From assembly GCA_032622095.1 (NCBI GenBank), contig CP136063.1:91739980-91803979 (forward strand): 64,000 nucleotides of DNA. The letters run 5' to 3'. The DNA comes from Siphonodentalium dalli. Its lineage: Eukaryota; Mollusca; Scaphopoda; Gadilida; Siphonodentaliidae. This document shows positions 44,948 through 56,359 of the stretch, piece after piece. The notes under the pieces are model-generated. The model saw only the letters and a list, made by a program, of their open reading frames with translations. It was not told the DNA's origin and made no database searches. Positions within the stretch are counted from its first letter, which is position 1. The number at the start of each line of letters is the position of its first letter. The position numbers and the translations under genes are program-made.

Positions 44948-45630
44948 GGCTGCGGACACACGTACCACAGTAGCGATGGCATAGTAGGTGCATGTGACAA
45001 TTTATTATGGTGGAGTTTTGTGACAATAATTATGTGCCATAGCAAGCTATGTTGCCCGCTGAGTTTCCGCACAATGAGTTGACTGGACCAATTAACCCAT
45101 TGCGTTTCACCAATGTTGATATCTGCTCATTACGTTTTGCTACATTGTATTATCTGCGATATATATAATTGCACGATCGATCGTCTAGAATTGGGTTTGA
45201 CCGTGGCAACCCTCATTCACTCAGATATTATGCACGTATAGTATTTTATTGATATGCTCTCACTACTTATATTAATTTCATGGGTATTAAGACAGTTCCC
45301 CAATTGCGTTTTTAATTTTGCGACGTTTAGTTCTACGCATAATTCCGCTAACATTATCATGTGGGCCTATGAAGCTGCGTCGGAACTGTTGGGGGAAATG
45401 CAGCTGAAAGAAAGTATCTGGAATAAACAAATCGAACAATATACACAAGGACCAAAACAAGAAAAAGACTGATCATAACGAACTTTGGAAGACTTATTGT
45501 GCGAATATGCAGCGGGCGACATGGCTAGCTATGGCATATTAAGTGTGACGACCAATTGTCCCCAAACTCCACCATAATAAATTGTCACACCTACTATGCC
45601 ATAGCTACGGGGGTACGTGTGTCCGCAGCC
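44948..45630. mobile_element. DNA element with about 115-bp terminal inverted repeats
   Basis: The left (44948-45060) and right (45630-45505) ends are inverted copies, starting GGCTGCGGACACACGTACC. AAT flanks both sides (44945-44947 and 45631-45633), a possible 3-bp target duplication. The interior is about 440 bp and includes a 72-codon open frame (45254-45472). Confidence 0.75.
45254..45472 (+). CDS. Small open frame inside the TIR element, unrecognised
   Basis: It has 72 codons from ATG to a stop. The first 12 residues are hydrophobic (MLSLLILISWVL) and could be a signal peptide or membrane anchor. The C-terminus is charged (KQIEQYTQGPKQEKD). No family is recognised. Its position between intact inverted repeats is suggestive, but a chance frame is as likely. 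Confidence 0.2.
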   Translation: MLSLLILISWVLRQFPNCVFNFATFSSTHNSANIIMWAYEAASELLGEMQLKESIWNKQIEQYTQGPKQEKD

Positions 45631-45798
45631 AATATCTGAGATTTACATTATGATTTGCTACCAATTCACATTGTGACAAAGATCAATCTCATCTTTATTC
45701 TCGGAACGAGTCTCGTTGACTCTTGGTCAATACTAATATATTATGTATTTCAACATTGGAACATAACAATACTCTTTTACACCGTAACTTTGGATATG

Positions 45799-46500
45799 CT
45801 AGTGTTCTAACACCTTAGAGTTATCCAAACGGAAATTCCTCATATGATTGTCTTTTTCTTTTCTTTTCAGCTCCGTTCTCAGTTCGTAGAATTGTATCAT
45901 TTGTGATTTCGTGTAATCTCGATTAAAATATATTTTCGACTTAGCTGCTGTATTTTCTGTTGTATTTATTGCGTCTTTGATAATTTTGTCTCTAAGTTCC
46001 TTTGAGTTTGATTTTAAAACTATCTTTAGTGGCCGGTTTATGTTTCTAGATTTCTGACCAATTCTGTAGAATGGTAAGATGCTCTCGTTACAATTCATCA
46101 TGTCTTTTATTTTATAGTCCATCGTTTTCCGGTCTTCGTGTGAAAATTCATTTGTTGATGTATCTGTTATATTGGCAATTACGATGTTAAAGTCTTTGTT
46201 TTCTACAACGTTGTGGTTGTCCGTACATAATTGTGTTGGAGCTTTTAGTTTTTCTTCTCTAGCTGTTTCTAACTTAATTTGTCTTTCTTGTATATTTGTT
46301 CTTTGTGTTCGAACAATGGTCGGTTTTTGTCTTCAAACTCTTTGATGTGTTTACGTGATTTCCTGTTTTATGCCTCTATATGTGTGTATGTTTCTCTCCT
46401 CGCAGTTGATTGCTTTCTTTTTTACAACTAATGACACGTTTTTCAAGTTTCAACATATTCGATTCCGTTCTCGAACTTTGTTCTATTTCAGCAGCATTGT
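45799..46500 (-). pseudogene. LINE ORF1-like relic
   Basis: On the minus strand, a frame from about 46235 to 45799 encodes FNIVIANITDTSTNEFSHED, FYRIGQKSRNINRPLKIVLK and SKIYFNRDYTKSQMIQFY. This is the pattern of the RNA-binding domain of non-LTR retrotransposon ORF1 proteins. Upstream, in a shifted frame, 46495-46390 encodes a leucine/glutamate-rich stretch like the coiled coil that precedes that domain. At least one frameshift and a stop separate the two parts. No ORF2 lies next to it in the expected place. It is inactive. Confidence 0.6.
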
Positions 46501-47249
46501 ATGTTCATAGTAATGACTGGATGGATCCTCCATACTGCACCCCCTCGACATGTCATATGTAGTTTACGTGTGTGTTATATTGCCCGTTGTGTTCAGTAAC
46601 AACCAATGTGTCTAATTTGTAAGATATGCACCTAAAATATCACGAATGAATGAATTTTGCTTCTAAATTTACCCTATATCGACTGTATATCACGCGTGGT
46701 TTTCTGCATCCAGCACACTGCCGATATCTTTAGCACTGTGCATGCGTGTTCATTTGAAAAAACACTGGCGTGGACAACTTGAGATTCAGGTGTTTCTTCA
46801 GTTGTAGGTTTGGCATTTTGTGATTGCAACTTATTATGTGACCATTGTGGCTTGTCCTTTCCAGATGAGGTTTTGTTCAGCCTGTTCTCCCGAAAAAAAC
46901 CCGCACATTATCTGCTTATAATATCATTTGTTTTATGTCGATTATCTGCTTAGAATCGTCTTATTCTGAGTCGATACTGAACTGAAAATGAGAACGTTTT
47001 AGTCACATTGTCGGCTCACAATTACTTCATTATAGGTTCATTATGTGTGGACAATGACACAAATAAACCAACGCACAACTTAACATGTATACTCCCTTTA
47101 CAATGTCTTTCCACTACGGCCCGCGCCATAAAACGGAATAACAGATACGAGTCCATTGTCTGCTTATTTCAGAATAAAATAATCCACCTATTTGCACATT
47201 ATATGTTGATTATTTTCGAGAGGTTATGTTGTACTAGTCCAGGCACATG
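46501..47249. other. Unassigned sequence
   Basis: It may include 5' untranslated sequence of the ORF1 relic. No gene was recognised. Confidence 0.35.
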
Positions 47250-47965
47250 CGGCCGAATTCTGGTCCCTGGTCTAGACCACCCTAATAATCACGGTGTTCC
47301 ATGTCTGGACCTGGTCTCGCGAAACCACCTGGTCTCGATTTAGATTAGGCGGATTATTGTTCAATCAACGACGATCGGTGTATCGACGGACAATGGCACG
47401 CTTGGTGCTCGAACAATATGATTGCGTTCACGTCGCGAATAGTTGAGCATTAATGTATGTAACGGGTTATCACCGAACACGTGCGGTGTGTCGTCTTTAC
47501 AGGCATGTGATTAGAGTGTCTCCATGTGGATAGTGGGGGTGTTGTCCATATTTCCAATCCGCTCCATCCTAAGTTGGGGGGGGGGGTGAGACACCCCAAG
47601 TTCCCATGTCGCCACGACCCTACCTTTATGCTGTTTATTTATTATGATAACCTATTTTGATGTCAGCGGTTTGAGTAAATGTTTTAGTTGAGTAAAAAAA
47701 AAAATGTTTCACTGCCGATGGAACCACCCATGGCCTATAAGTGGCTATACATTGTTTATACCACCTCCCCATGCACCGAATAATCAGTCTCAGAGACCGC
47801 CCTTTTAAATCTCGACCCAAACATATAGTGGGCTAAAACCATTGCGCCCATCATTTCAGTTGCCATCATTCCAATTTCCAAGAATCAAAATGGTAAGATA
47901 TTATTGGAACAAGGACGATTAACAAAATGTACGTTAAAATAAGAATTTCTCAGAGATTTCTTGGG

Positions 47966-48253
47966 TTTGGTTTGGTTTCTTAGGGTTTATCGTCGATCTA
48001 GCCGCTAGGCCACACACGACGTTGTCAATTTTACGGGTGGAGGAAAGACCACGCAGAGGCTTAATTTCACCGAGAAATCGTCTCACTGCGTGTAGAATCC
48101 ACCGATCCCCGGAAAGCAACTGACAAACTTGCCCAGATACACGATTCCGGTCACCCTCCGTATGACGGGGTTCGAACCAGCTTCGTCAGCGCTGGACGGC
48201 CTGTGACGGTGTAATGCACCTGACACTCTACCGACTGAACCACCGGGGCCCCC
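47966..48253 (-). mobile_element. tRNA-derived SINE
   Basis: On the minus strand it begins with a tRNA-like head. An A-box-like stretch (48242-48224, reading TGGTTCAGTCGGTAGAGTG) and a B box (GGTTCGAACC at 48178-48169) form an internal RNA polymerase III promoter. A body containing GTGGTCTTTCCTCCACC follows, and then an AAACC-type tail. A 13-bp target duplication with one mismatch flanks it (GAGATTTCTTGGG at 47953-47965, GAGATTTCTAGGG at 48254-48266). The body resembles the conserved central domains of metazoan SINEs, but I cannot name the family. Confidence 0.85.
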
Positions 48254-48266
48254 GAGATTTCTAGGG

Positions 48267-49406
48267 ACACAAGATAGTAAACTCCATTCTTGTATTTCTT
48301 TTTCAGCAAATGCGTTTAAATAATAGAATCATAAATTTATTTATTTTGATTTTTTTTCTTCTATTTTTGTTATGTTTTTCATTTTATTTTAATGTTTTGA
48401 AAAACAAATTCTTTTGTTTTTTTGTTTGTTTTTGTTTTTTATAATTTTTTTTCTGGTTCTGTTTTTTGTTTGTAATTTTTTTGTCGTCTTTACTGTTTTT
48501 TGTTTGCTTTACGCTTAAAATAAAATTACTTAAAACATCAGTATTATTCTTGTTCAAAATACGGGAATAATCTACGTGAATGGGCGGTACGAGTAATCCC
48601 CATTAAGAAGCATTCCAACGTCAATTTTATGAATACGCCGGGAAAGCCCGCATCCCGCCCATGCGATGTAAGATGAAAATCCGATGTGCCATTCACTGTT
48701 ATGCCGAGTCGCCCATGCTCATCAACGGCAAATCGCCGGGGTACACACACGCATGATTGTTACAGTTATGATAGGTGACATTATATAAAACACAGTTACA
48801 TCAGATCATTTCTAATGTCCAGTTAAAAGCCAGCTTGTGATTGCTCAAACTATTCACCACCGTGCGAACGACTGGCTTACAATCAAACTAATAATCCGTA
48901 TTAGAGTTCTGCACCATAAATATATTCTCGAAACCAGACTTCGCTATTCTCGTCTCAGGATCAAGTCTCGGTTTATACAAAAATCTCAGACCGGGGGGGG
49001 GGGACTAGGTCTCAGTTGCAGACTATTACCTATAACACACATAATTGTGGATTATATTAAATCTTGTCCAGTTCACATATAATTATAAACTTTACTCTGC
49101 ACGACATACAAATATAACACAATTACAATTTGGTTAACATTAAGATAAATGCTTACAAAAAATACTTATGTTTCTGTTACCAGAACTTGTACGTTACCAC
49201 ATGGTTCGAATTATGAACAGACCGACAAAGGCTTGAATGACAATAAGAAGGCAAACCTTGGTTTACGTAAACCTGAGTTTCAAAAAGACGAGAATACGGA
49301 CAAGTGCTGACCAATAATCCCAGCTTACTCGCCTCGAAGCTGGGTAACACATCGCGATCACCGTGGTTTCGGCCTGGTCTAGACTATAGTTTACATGAAA
49401 CCCTGG
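48267..49406. other. Unassigned sequence, T-rich then mixed
   Basis: Positions 48340-48500 are an exceptionally T-rich tract. A G-tract lies near 48992. No gene was recognised. Confidence 0.4.
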
Positions 49407-49477
49407 TCTAGACCAGGGACCAGAATTCGGCCGATGAGGTTTCACAAGGACAAAAATCGGGGAAAGCTGATTTTTTT

Positions 49478-49858
49478 TCAGGGATCAATAAGAAAATGTT
49501 TATGAACAACATGGCAAAGTCCCCTAAAATTAGAGTTGAGCTTTTTGAGATATCTTGATTTTTCGGAGTGGTTCAAATTCCGAAGCATTTCCATCAGGCC
49601 ATATGCGAATTCAGTCATGCGTAGATCAATTAATTCCAAATTCATAATACATTGAGATATATACAAACAATGCTTAGTCGTGAACCATATAAGTAGAATG
49701 TATGTCCCAAAATGGCAATGCAAATTACATTTTATGCAAAATTGAATATCTAGTCCCATAGGAGTGTAAGAGTATAAGAGAAACATTTTATCGGGGATGT
49801 ACGAATTCTCTCTAATATGTCTCGCGAGAGATATAGCGAAAAGCAAGGTCTCAGACAA
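49478..49858 (-). CDS. 126-codon open frame, unrecognised
   Basis: This is one of the longer non-transposon frames in the window. Its C-terminal third (MTEFAYGLMEMLRNLNHSEK, KKLNSNFRGLCHVV) looks more protein-like than the rest, but no family is recognised and no splice context is clear. About half of it overlaps sequence that also occurs at 33020-33130, where the frame is broken. Probably spurious or a degraded exon. Confidence 0.15.
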   Translation of the reverse strand: MSETLLFAISLARHIRENSYIPDKMFLLYSYTPMGLDIQFCIKCNLHCHFGTYILLIWFTTKHCLYISQCIMNLELIDLRMTEFAYGLMEMLRNLNHSEKSRYLKKLNSNFRGLCHVVHKHFLIDP

Positions 49859-51840
49859 TGGTTAAATCTGGACTTTTTGGGCGCAAAGAAACCGAAGAAT
49901 AAGACAATTTTATTTGCACTATTTATCTTAATCGTGTGATATTATTATGTGTACACTAAACTGAAAAATGAAATTTATTAGCGACGAATTGATTATGTGA
50001 CGTTTCCCAGAAGCCGAAATATATGTGCTCATAGCAGTATCACGAATGTGACCGGTCATCGTTTCTTTTGATAATTACACCACCAAACCTTTCAAAATGC
50101 ACTGCTATAGACCAGTATGATATATATTCATAGAGTAATGGGTGAAATGTGTAGATTATACTTTCCGTGTCTTAAAATATTAGTCATAGTTGCCTGAGAT
50201 CAAGTAATACAACACGAATATTTCGCTTTTATCACAAGAATGCATGGTGGTATACTATGAACGCAATTTATCAAAACACAAAGGAGTACCATATACTATC
50301 TTCAAAAATATATAAACTTGACCAAAATTGCCTACATACTCTGTGACAGAGACTGTCTGTATACCTGGAAATAATATTTGGTTATATTTACTAAGGTCAC
50401 AATGTTTTCGGTTTTACGGTGTGTATCTCTTCTCCCTAATGTTACACATATCTGCTGGACTCACAACCATAATTAGCAACATTGAGTCAATGGTCAACGC
50501 TGAAATAACAGCTTTAAACGCTGATCACCGGATATTTTGCACAAGTTCATGGGTCGTTTTGGGAAGATATTTTCAAACAACAAAATACGGAAAACTAATA
50601 TTGTACATTGCGTAATAGCATATTCCAGTTGTAAGTTGCCGACTGACATAATTTGAACAAATTCTCTACTAAGTCACCGACTTGGAAGCAGCAAGAAAAT
50701 TAGTCTTATATAAAATGTACGATGTACTGTCTATTTGATCTGGTGAGATGGAGTGCTAATCTTTTGAAGAGATGGTGGTTTCTTTGCAATATAATAAGCA
50801 TTGCAACATACGTGTATGGTTTATTATCACGGACAGTGCTGAAATATCCAGAAATGTAACTATTTATACCGTAAGGATATGCATTTAAGTTTCTGCGTTA
50901 CATTCATATAGAATATGTAGCTAGTGTCGTCGCTTAAACTGTTTATGTCCGTGGTGGGGATTTGAGCATCTATTGGGCGAGGCTCTAATAGATGCCAAAT
51001 CCCCCGAGCGGACATAAACAGTTTAAGCGACAACATTAGCTACATATTTTATTTATCCATCGCACAAAACTTGCCTTTTGTGAGGTAAATCTGTCATTTT
51101 CCGTAGTTTTGCATTCGTTACTTCGATGACGCCATTACATTTATTAGGTCAAGCAAACTAATTAGCATTCATGACGTGGGAAAACCGGAGTGCAGCTTAG
51201 AGCGAAATAGTTCGTTGGTCTTTTTACAGTTATTCTAAGCAGATCTTGTTCTGCTGATTTATAGATGTTTTAGAGCTAAAACATATATCACTTTACGAAT
51301 TATTTTAGTGAATTATGCACGATAAAAACGTTCTGAAATCACAATGACGTCATTAAGGCCGGTTGACGTCCCCAGTTACCTGCGCAATTTTTATATCAAA
51401 TTACGTCATACAAGTAGTACTAACCTAATAAAGCTACGTTGACCTAATAAAGCTACATTGACGTAATAAACGTAACATTTATTAGGCAGGCTTTATGTAG
51501 GCAACAGTGATAATGAGCGGTGGATAAAATAATTTATCATCACGCCGAATGAAACTACATACACTATGTTGCGAAACATTACTTCGTGTGTTGCATGCCC
51601 GAAATTATTTTTGGGTCCGACTGTAAACGTAAATCATTGGGTTTGACTTGCGTCGCAATGACCTATAAATCCTCCAGATGGATCTGTTTTAATGACCCGA
51701 GTACCTTTATAATATTTAACAACAGACTTGTATATTACTAATACGTATTTTACCTACTTGGTGGTCAAATATGTTGCTTTCTTCTTGGCTTGGCTTGGCT
51801 TGATTGTTGCGGCCATTTTGACAGCCATTTCATGACCGGG
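49770..51840 (+). repeat. Fourth partial copy of arm sequence
   Basis: About 49770-50290 matches 33020-33350, and about 50230-51835 matches 29070-30180 in the same orientation. An insertion lies at about 50913-51535. It carries sequence downstream of the gene copies but no exon. Similarity ends at about 51835, near the foldback element. Confidence 0.65.
50913..51535. mobile_element. Insertion with a 45-bp-arm hairpin end
   Basis: Relative to 29840-29870 this block is extra. Positions 50927-51045 form a hairpin with arms containing CGCTTAAACTGTTTATGTCC. A second inverted pair links TTTTATTTATCCATCGC (51047-51063) with its complement at about 51508-51525. Words such as CCTAATAAAGCTAC repeat near 51420-51460. 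It is probably a non-autonomous DNA element. Confidence 0.5.
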
Positions 51841-51872
51841 ACGAGGCTGTGATAACAATTGGGCAAACGTTG

Positions 51873-52958
51873 CTAGCAGATTAGCCCACCACTGGCGGGA
51901 TTGGTCCCATGGCCTTGGTAGATCCAATAATATTTGTTTTTCAAGGTAACTCCGTACAGGCACGCCGACAGCATGCTATCATTTGCGTGTACCCGTTTGA
52001 AGGTCATGTTGGGTGGACAAAATAACCCGACAAAAATATTCCCCCCTCCCGAGTTGACCATACATAACAAATTTCACGTCGATGTCACCGCTGACGACCG
52101 AGATATCGCCCAAGGTCATTTGTGGATACCCGTTTCAAGGTCAAGGTCACCTCAGGCGGACAAACTGACCCGACGAAAATCTCCCCCGTCCCTTGGAAGC
52201 CCTAAGTACGAAATTTCGTCTCGATATCCCCAATTTCCGAGACGGTCGATTGAGCCGTATTTATACTCGTGTATATAAACACTATTTAACAACGACACCG
52301 CATATACGAACGCTCCTTAATCATTAACCCATCAATTCCAACGACGATGGCAGGGCGAAGGATGCAGGAGTGCTCGGACGTTCTCAGAAGCGGTGCGATG
52401 GCTCTTCTTGTGGATTTTGACTCTTAGATAGCAAGTTTGGGCTCAATCGGTCGAGCCGTTTTCGAGTCTATAAAGGATATACACATATACGGAAGTCTCA
52501 AAAACGGCTCGACCGATTGAGCACAAACTTGATATCTAAGGGTAAAAATCCACGAGAAGTGCCATCGCACCGCTTCTGTGAACACGAGTATAAATACGGA
52601 AACTGGGGATATCAATTTCGTACTTAGGGCTTCCAAGGGACGGGGGAGATTTTCGTCGGGTCAGTTTGTCCGCCTGAGGTGACCTCGACCTTGAAACAGG
52701 TACCCACAAATGACCTTGGGCAATATCTCGGTCGTCAGCGGTGACATCGACGTGAAATTTGTTATGTATGGTCAACTCGGGATGGGGAATAATTTTGTCG
52801 AGTTATTTTGTCCACCCAACATGACCTTGAAACGGATATCCGCAAATGATAGCATGCTGTCGGCGTGCTTGTACGGGGGGGTTACCTTGAAAAAAAAATA
52901 TTAATGGATTGACCAAAGCCATGGGACCAATCCCGCCAGTGGCGGGCTAATCTGCTAG
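51873..52958. mobile_element. Foldback element, 1.1 kb
   Basis: The outer ends (CTAGCAGATTAGCCC at 51873, inverted at 52958) continue as long inverted arms (about 51873-52235 with 52958-52590). A second nested hairpin lies at about 52380-52565. The arms are closely similar with scattered changes. No target duplication is obvious. The left arm carries nuclear-receptor-like half sites. Confidence 0.75.
52138..52149 (+). promoter_or_regulatory. Direct repeat of AGGTCA (DR0) in the foldback arm
   Basis: Two AGGTCA half-sites lie side by side, and the first is preceded by TCA, giving TCAAGGTCA, the extended site bound by monomeric receptors such as ERR and SF-1/FTZ-F1. More AAGGTCA words lie at about 52112 and in the opposite arm. 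Binding is only a possibility inferred from the motif. Confidence 0.3.
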
Positions 52959-53070
52959 GACATAGCTGGGAGCATAACTTTTATATTCGTATGGCCAAAC
53001 CAGAAATAATGAATTCAGCTTTAAATTGATGATATACGAGTAAGTGCCTAGTATTCCCTTATAGGAATGT

Positions 53071-54122
53071 TTATATTCGTATGGCATCTAATTGGCTGGC
53101 TATGTGACACCTTTGAGAACTGGGATTTCTTGAGGAAAATTCGTCCACATTGAGACCAATATGAGTGAATGAATTTCCTCGTTTCCTGGAGGCAAGTTCT
53201 TTCATAATGTTTTGCCTTTCGCGTGTCATGTCTTCGACGATAAGCACACTTGAGCTTCCCTTCCGATTTTCCCGTTTGCTATAAATCTCCTGTCTCATGT
53301 CATAAGTTGTGAAGTGGGCAATTATATTGACAAACTTCCCTGTAGATCGAGGAGGTGCATGGGGTAGTGAGGCAGCTGAATCATTGATATTGGCTCTAGG
53401 TTGTTTTTGGAAGATGTCACCGAGAGGATGGCACCGGTAAATATCAGAAGGCTGCTCATTGATTTTAAGTTTATTCTTGAAGAAATCCAGGATCAACTGT
53501 TTGGAATTTAGGGAGAATACATCAGTAACATCGTCGTCCACTGGGAAATTTATCAGCCTAATACTCGAGAGCCTGCCATGTTGCTCTAGATTCTACACTT
53601 TCTTGGTGACTTCTTTCTCCAGGTATGAGATTCTTTCCATCAATTTGTTGTTTAGGGCTTTGGAAAGGTCAAACTGTTTTTTTTACCTCTGATATTTCTC
53701 CTAGGCTACAATTGACTGATGGTTTCCTGCGCCTTCGTTTCTATTGCCTGGGTTGAAATTGACTGCACAGCTTGTCTGACACCCTCCTTGACTGATTCTT
53801 GGATTTGGAGTTTTAAGTCATTTAAAATATCAGATTTTAACTTGGGTAGGATGATATCACTGCATCGTTCACTGAAGCCGTTGCTCTGGATGACCGTTTG
53901 CATTAATTCCTGCATCGAGAATGTTTTCTTGGACTTTTGTTTGGGTCTATGTTGTTGATTTTGTGATTGACTTTGGCTTTCAGTGTCCAAGTCAAATAAT
54001 TCCAAGTCAGATAAGGAATTTCTTCTTCTCAGGGTTCTCCGTTCGGTTGGGGCCGGTCGGGTCAAACCTCTCCTTTCTTTTTTCATTACCTTTATTGTTA
54101 GGCAAAATGGTGTCCATGACAT
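53071..54122 (-). pseudogene. LINE ORF1 relic
   Basis: The N-terminal part (54122-53706) is Ser/Gln/Arg-rich with a nuclear-localisation-like basic stretch, followed by a helical region (MQELMQTVIQSNGFSER). After a short interval with a frameshift and a stop, a coiled-coil-like ERISYLEKEV segment appears. It leads into RLINFPVDDDVTDVF, IYRCHPLG and FVNIIAHFTTYDMRQEIYSK, and then an FTHIGLNVDEFSS ending. This is the layout of non-LTR retrotransposon ORF1 proteins with an RNA-binding fold. No ORF2 follows downstream; foldback sequence begins instead. Confidence 0.6.
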
Positions 54123-54351
54123 CGGATTGGGGTATTGACATTATGAAGGTCACACGAGAATAGGTGAGTTAGTTCGATAATGGTCAGCTAACAGATATAA
54201 TTCATACAATTGGCCAGAATAGGTGTCGGGGTATCACAAATGGTTCTTTGGTTACATAAGTAGCGGGTCATGTACCATAACACACTCAATATTCATCACA
54301 GAGTTAGCGGTGAGAAATATTAGACGTCCATCTTGGTTGCCTCGATTTGAA

Positions 54352-56042
54352 AATTGGTGTGTTTGGGAAATGGTAAATAGAAAGGGATCGTTTGAGTAAG
54401 TAACAGAACAGGGTATTGGGACAGCAAGTACATGTGTAGTACAGAGTTCAGATTTTGTGAGTTTACAGGAGCTCATTCGTTGCACGTCGCAAATCGTTCG
54501 GAAGATTTTATGAATTTTAAAGCTGTATCTGTTAGAATGCAATTCTCGTTAGCGGTTAAAGTTAGATCTCATTTTAGAAGCGCTTTGTATGACGCTACTC
54601 GAAAGGATCTCATAACATGTGACAGTTCTATGCGTTGTTGTGAATAAAGGGTGCAATACATGAAAAAATGTTCTGCATCTTCCACAGGGCTTCCACAAGT
54701 ACACATGGGGTTATCACCAATGTGGTTTTCAACTTTGTCATGATTCAGATTACTGCACTTATTTCTAATTCAACAGTGTATGATATTTGTTTTTCGGTCA
54801 CCGAAATATACATGAGATGAAATTTTTCTCTTAGGGAGAATTGTTGATTTGAAAGCCTCGTAAGATTTTATTTTGATGTCATTTGCCAAGCAGTTCCAAA
54901 CTTCGATTGTTTTCGGAAAGAAAGATTTCTTGAAGGTTTCTAGAAGACAAAAGTAGAAGAAGATCGGATAAAAATTGGGAGGCTTTACGATTGACAATTT
55001 TGTGCATAAGACATAATTTTTGTGCATCTCGACGAATCTGAAGGGGCTTCCATCCAAGTTCGTTGAGTAAATTGGCGTTCGACGAGGATCTAATTAGGAA
55101 AGATACAACTGGCGCTGCATCGTAATAAAGTTAGTCCAGTGTCGATTTTGTGATATCAGGGGAAGAGTCCCAGACATAACTGCCATATTCTAGTATGAGC
55201 AATAAATGTGTTTTGACCAATGTGTCGAGGATCTTTCGTGATAACATATACTTTAATTTTCGGAGTTGTGAAAGCACAGTCAAGCATTCTTGTAGATGTG
55301 TTCTATGGCAAGGTCCCACTGAAGATCGGATTGTAGAACGATTCCTAGATGACAATGATCTTCGACTATTTCGAGTTTGTTGGAACAGGATATGAGGTCT
55401 GCACTGCGCGGGAATGTTGATTGTGGCCCTGAAATATCATTGCTTTCGTTTTTGATGAGTTAAGGGGAACCAGCCATTTGCTAGTCCAACTATCAAGTAA
55501 TTTAAGGTCGTTATATACATGAACCACCAGATATTCGAAAGATGGTAGTGAATAGAATATACAGGTGTCATCTGCAAATAGGCGAACGTTTGACTTCAGA
55601 TTGTCTCCAATGTCATTTATGGATATTGAGAACAAAAAGGTACCAAGAATATACCCTCGGGGAACCCCAGAGGCGGGTTGTAGGGGATGTGAATACTCCG
55701 ATCCAACAAGCACTCGTTGAGATATATTGCTGATACAGTCAGTAATCCAGAATAGTAATTCGGCGTCAACGACATAACTACATATTGTATGAATTAGTCC
55801 TTTATGCCAAACCCGCTCAAACGCGTTAGAGATATCACAGAATGCACATATGGATAACATCGACTCACTCCTAGTTTTACTAAGGTAGTGAATTATTTCT
55901 AGTAATTGATGAGTAGTGCTATGACCAGGGCGGAATCCGGATTGGTATTTGTACAAAAGGTTGTTCTTCGAAAAATAATCGTACATGTTCTGAAAAACGA
56001 TTTTATCAAGAACTTTGCTCACACATGAAAGAAGTGATATTG
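54352..56042 (-). pseudogene. CR1/L2-type LINE ORF2 relic, second copy
   Basis: This is the same element as 20335-22091. The reverse-transcriptase frame (56039-55366) reads GPISLLSCVSKVLDKIV, SGFRPGHSTTHQLLEII, CDISNAFERVWHKGL, SGVPRGYILG and FADDTCIF. C-terminal segments then follow with stops and frameshifts, including PKTIEVWNCLAND and the Cys-rich end. The 5' break at 56042 is fused to a GCC trinucleotide tract and an A/T-rich simple repeat. An uninterrupted but artificial 303-codon frame therefore crosses the junction, and its first third is repeat-derived. It is inactive. Confidence 0.8.
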
Positions 56043-56293
56043 GACCCCGCAGTAAAATACCGCAATGCCGCCGCCGCCGCCGCCGCCGCCGCCGGGGTCT
56101 TATTTTTGAAGTTTTTGAAATTTTGGAAGTTTTTTGAAATTTTGGAAGTTTTTGAAATTTTTGAAATATTTGAAGTTTTTGAAAATTTTGAAGTTTTTTG
56201 AAATTTTTGAAGTTTTTTGAAATTTTTGAAGTTTTGGGTTTTTGGGAATATTTTAGTACAACCAATTTTAGACCCAAAGATTCTATTTTTAGA
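56043..56293. repeat. GCC tract plus GAAGTTTT simple repeat
   Basis: A GCC run (about 56060-56093) is followed by a degenerate 10-13-bp tandem repeat of TTTTTGAAATTTTGGAAG type up to about 56235. The end segment TATTTTAGTACAACCAATTT also borders the similar array at 57780-58135, so the repeat travels with conserved flanks. Confidence 0.6.
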
Positions 56294-56294
56294 T

Positions 56295-56340
56295 GGCAGA
56301 ATGAGGTCCCCAGAGGGTAATTTGGTGATGCTACCCCCGC
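56295..56340. mobile_element. Fragment of the palindromic MULE-like MITE
   Basis: It contains GCAGAATGAGGTCCCCAGAG and TTTGGTGATGCTACCC, as in the palindrome at 42541-42792. Only part of one arm is present. Confidence 0.55.
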
Positions 56341-56359
56341 TATCTCGTGTCACTTTAAC

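Larger units (their letters stand above)
47250..49432. repeat. Region bounded by a 26-bp perfect inverted repeat
   Basis: Positions 47250-47276 (beginning GGCCGAATTCTGGTCC) recur exactly inverted at 49407-49432. Weaker inverted similarity containing CTGGTCTAGAC continues inside each end. The 2.1-kb interior carries a SINE at 47966-48253. It could be a non-autonomous DNA transposon; no target duplication was found. Confidence 0.4.

Noticed and set aside
48169-48253. Functional tRNA gene
   Set aside because: The A and B boxes belong to a SINE with body, tail and target duplication; no complete cloverleaf was evident.
53719-53958. Plus-strand frame of 79 codons
   Set aside because: It is the antisense shadow of the LINE ORF1 relic.
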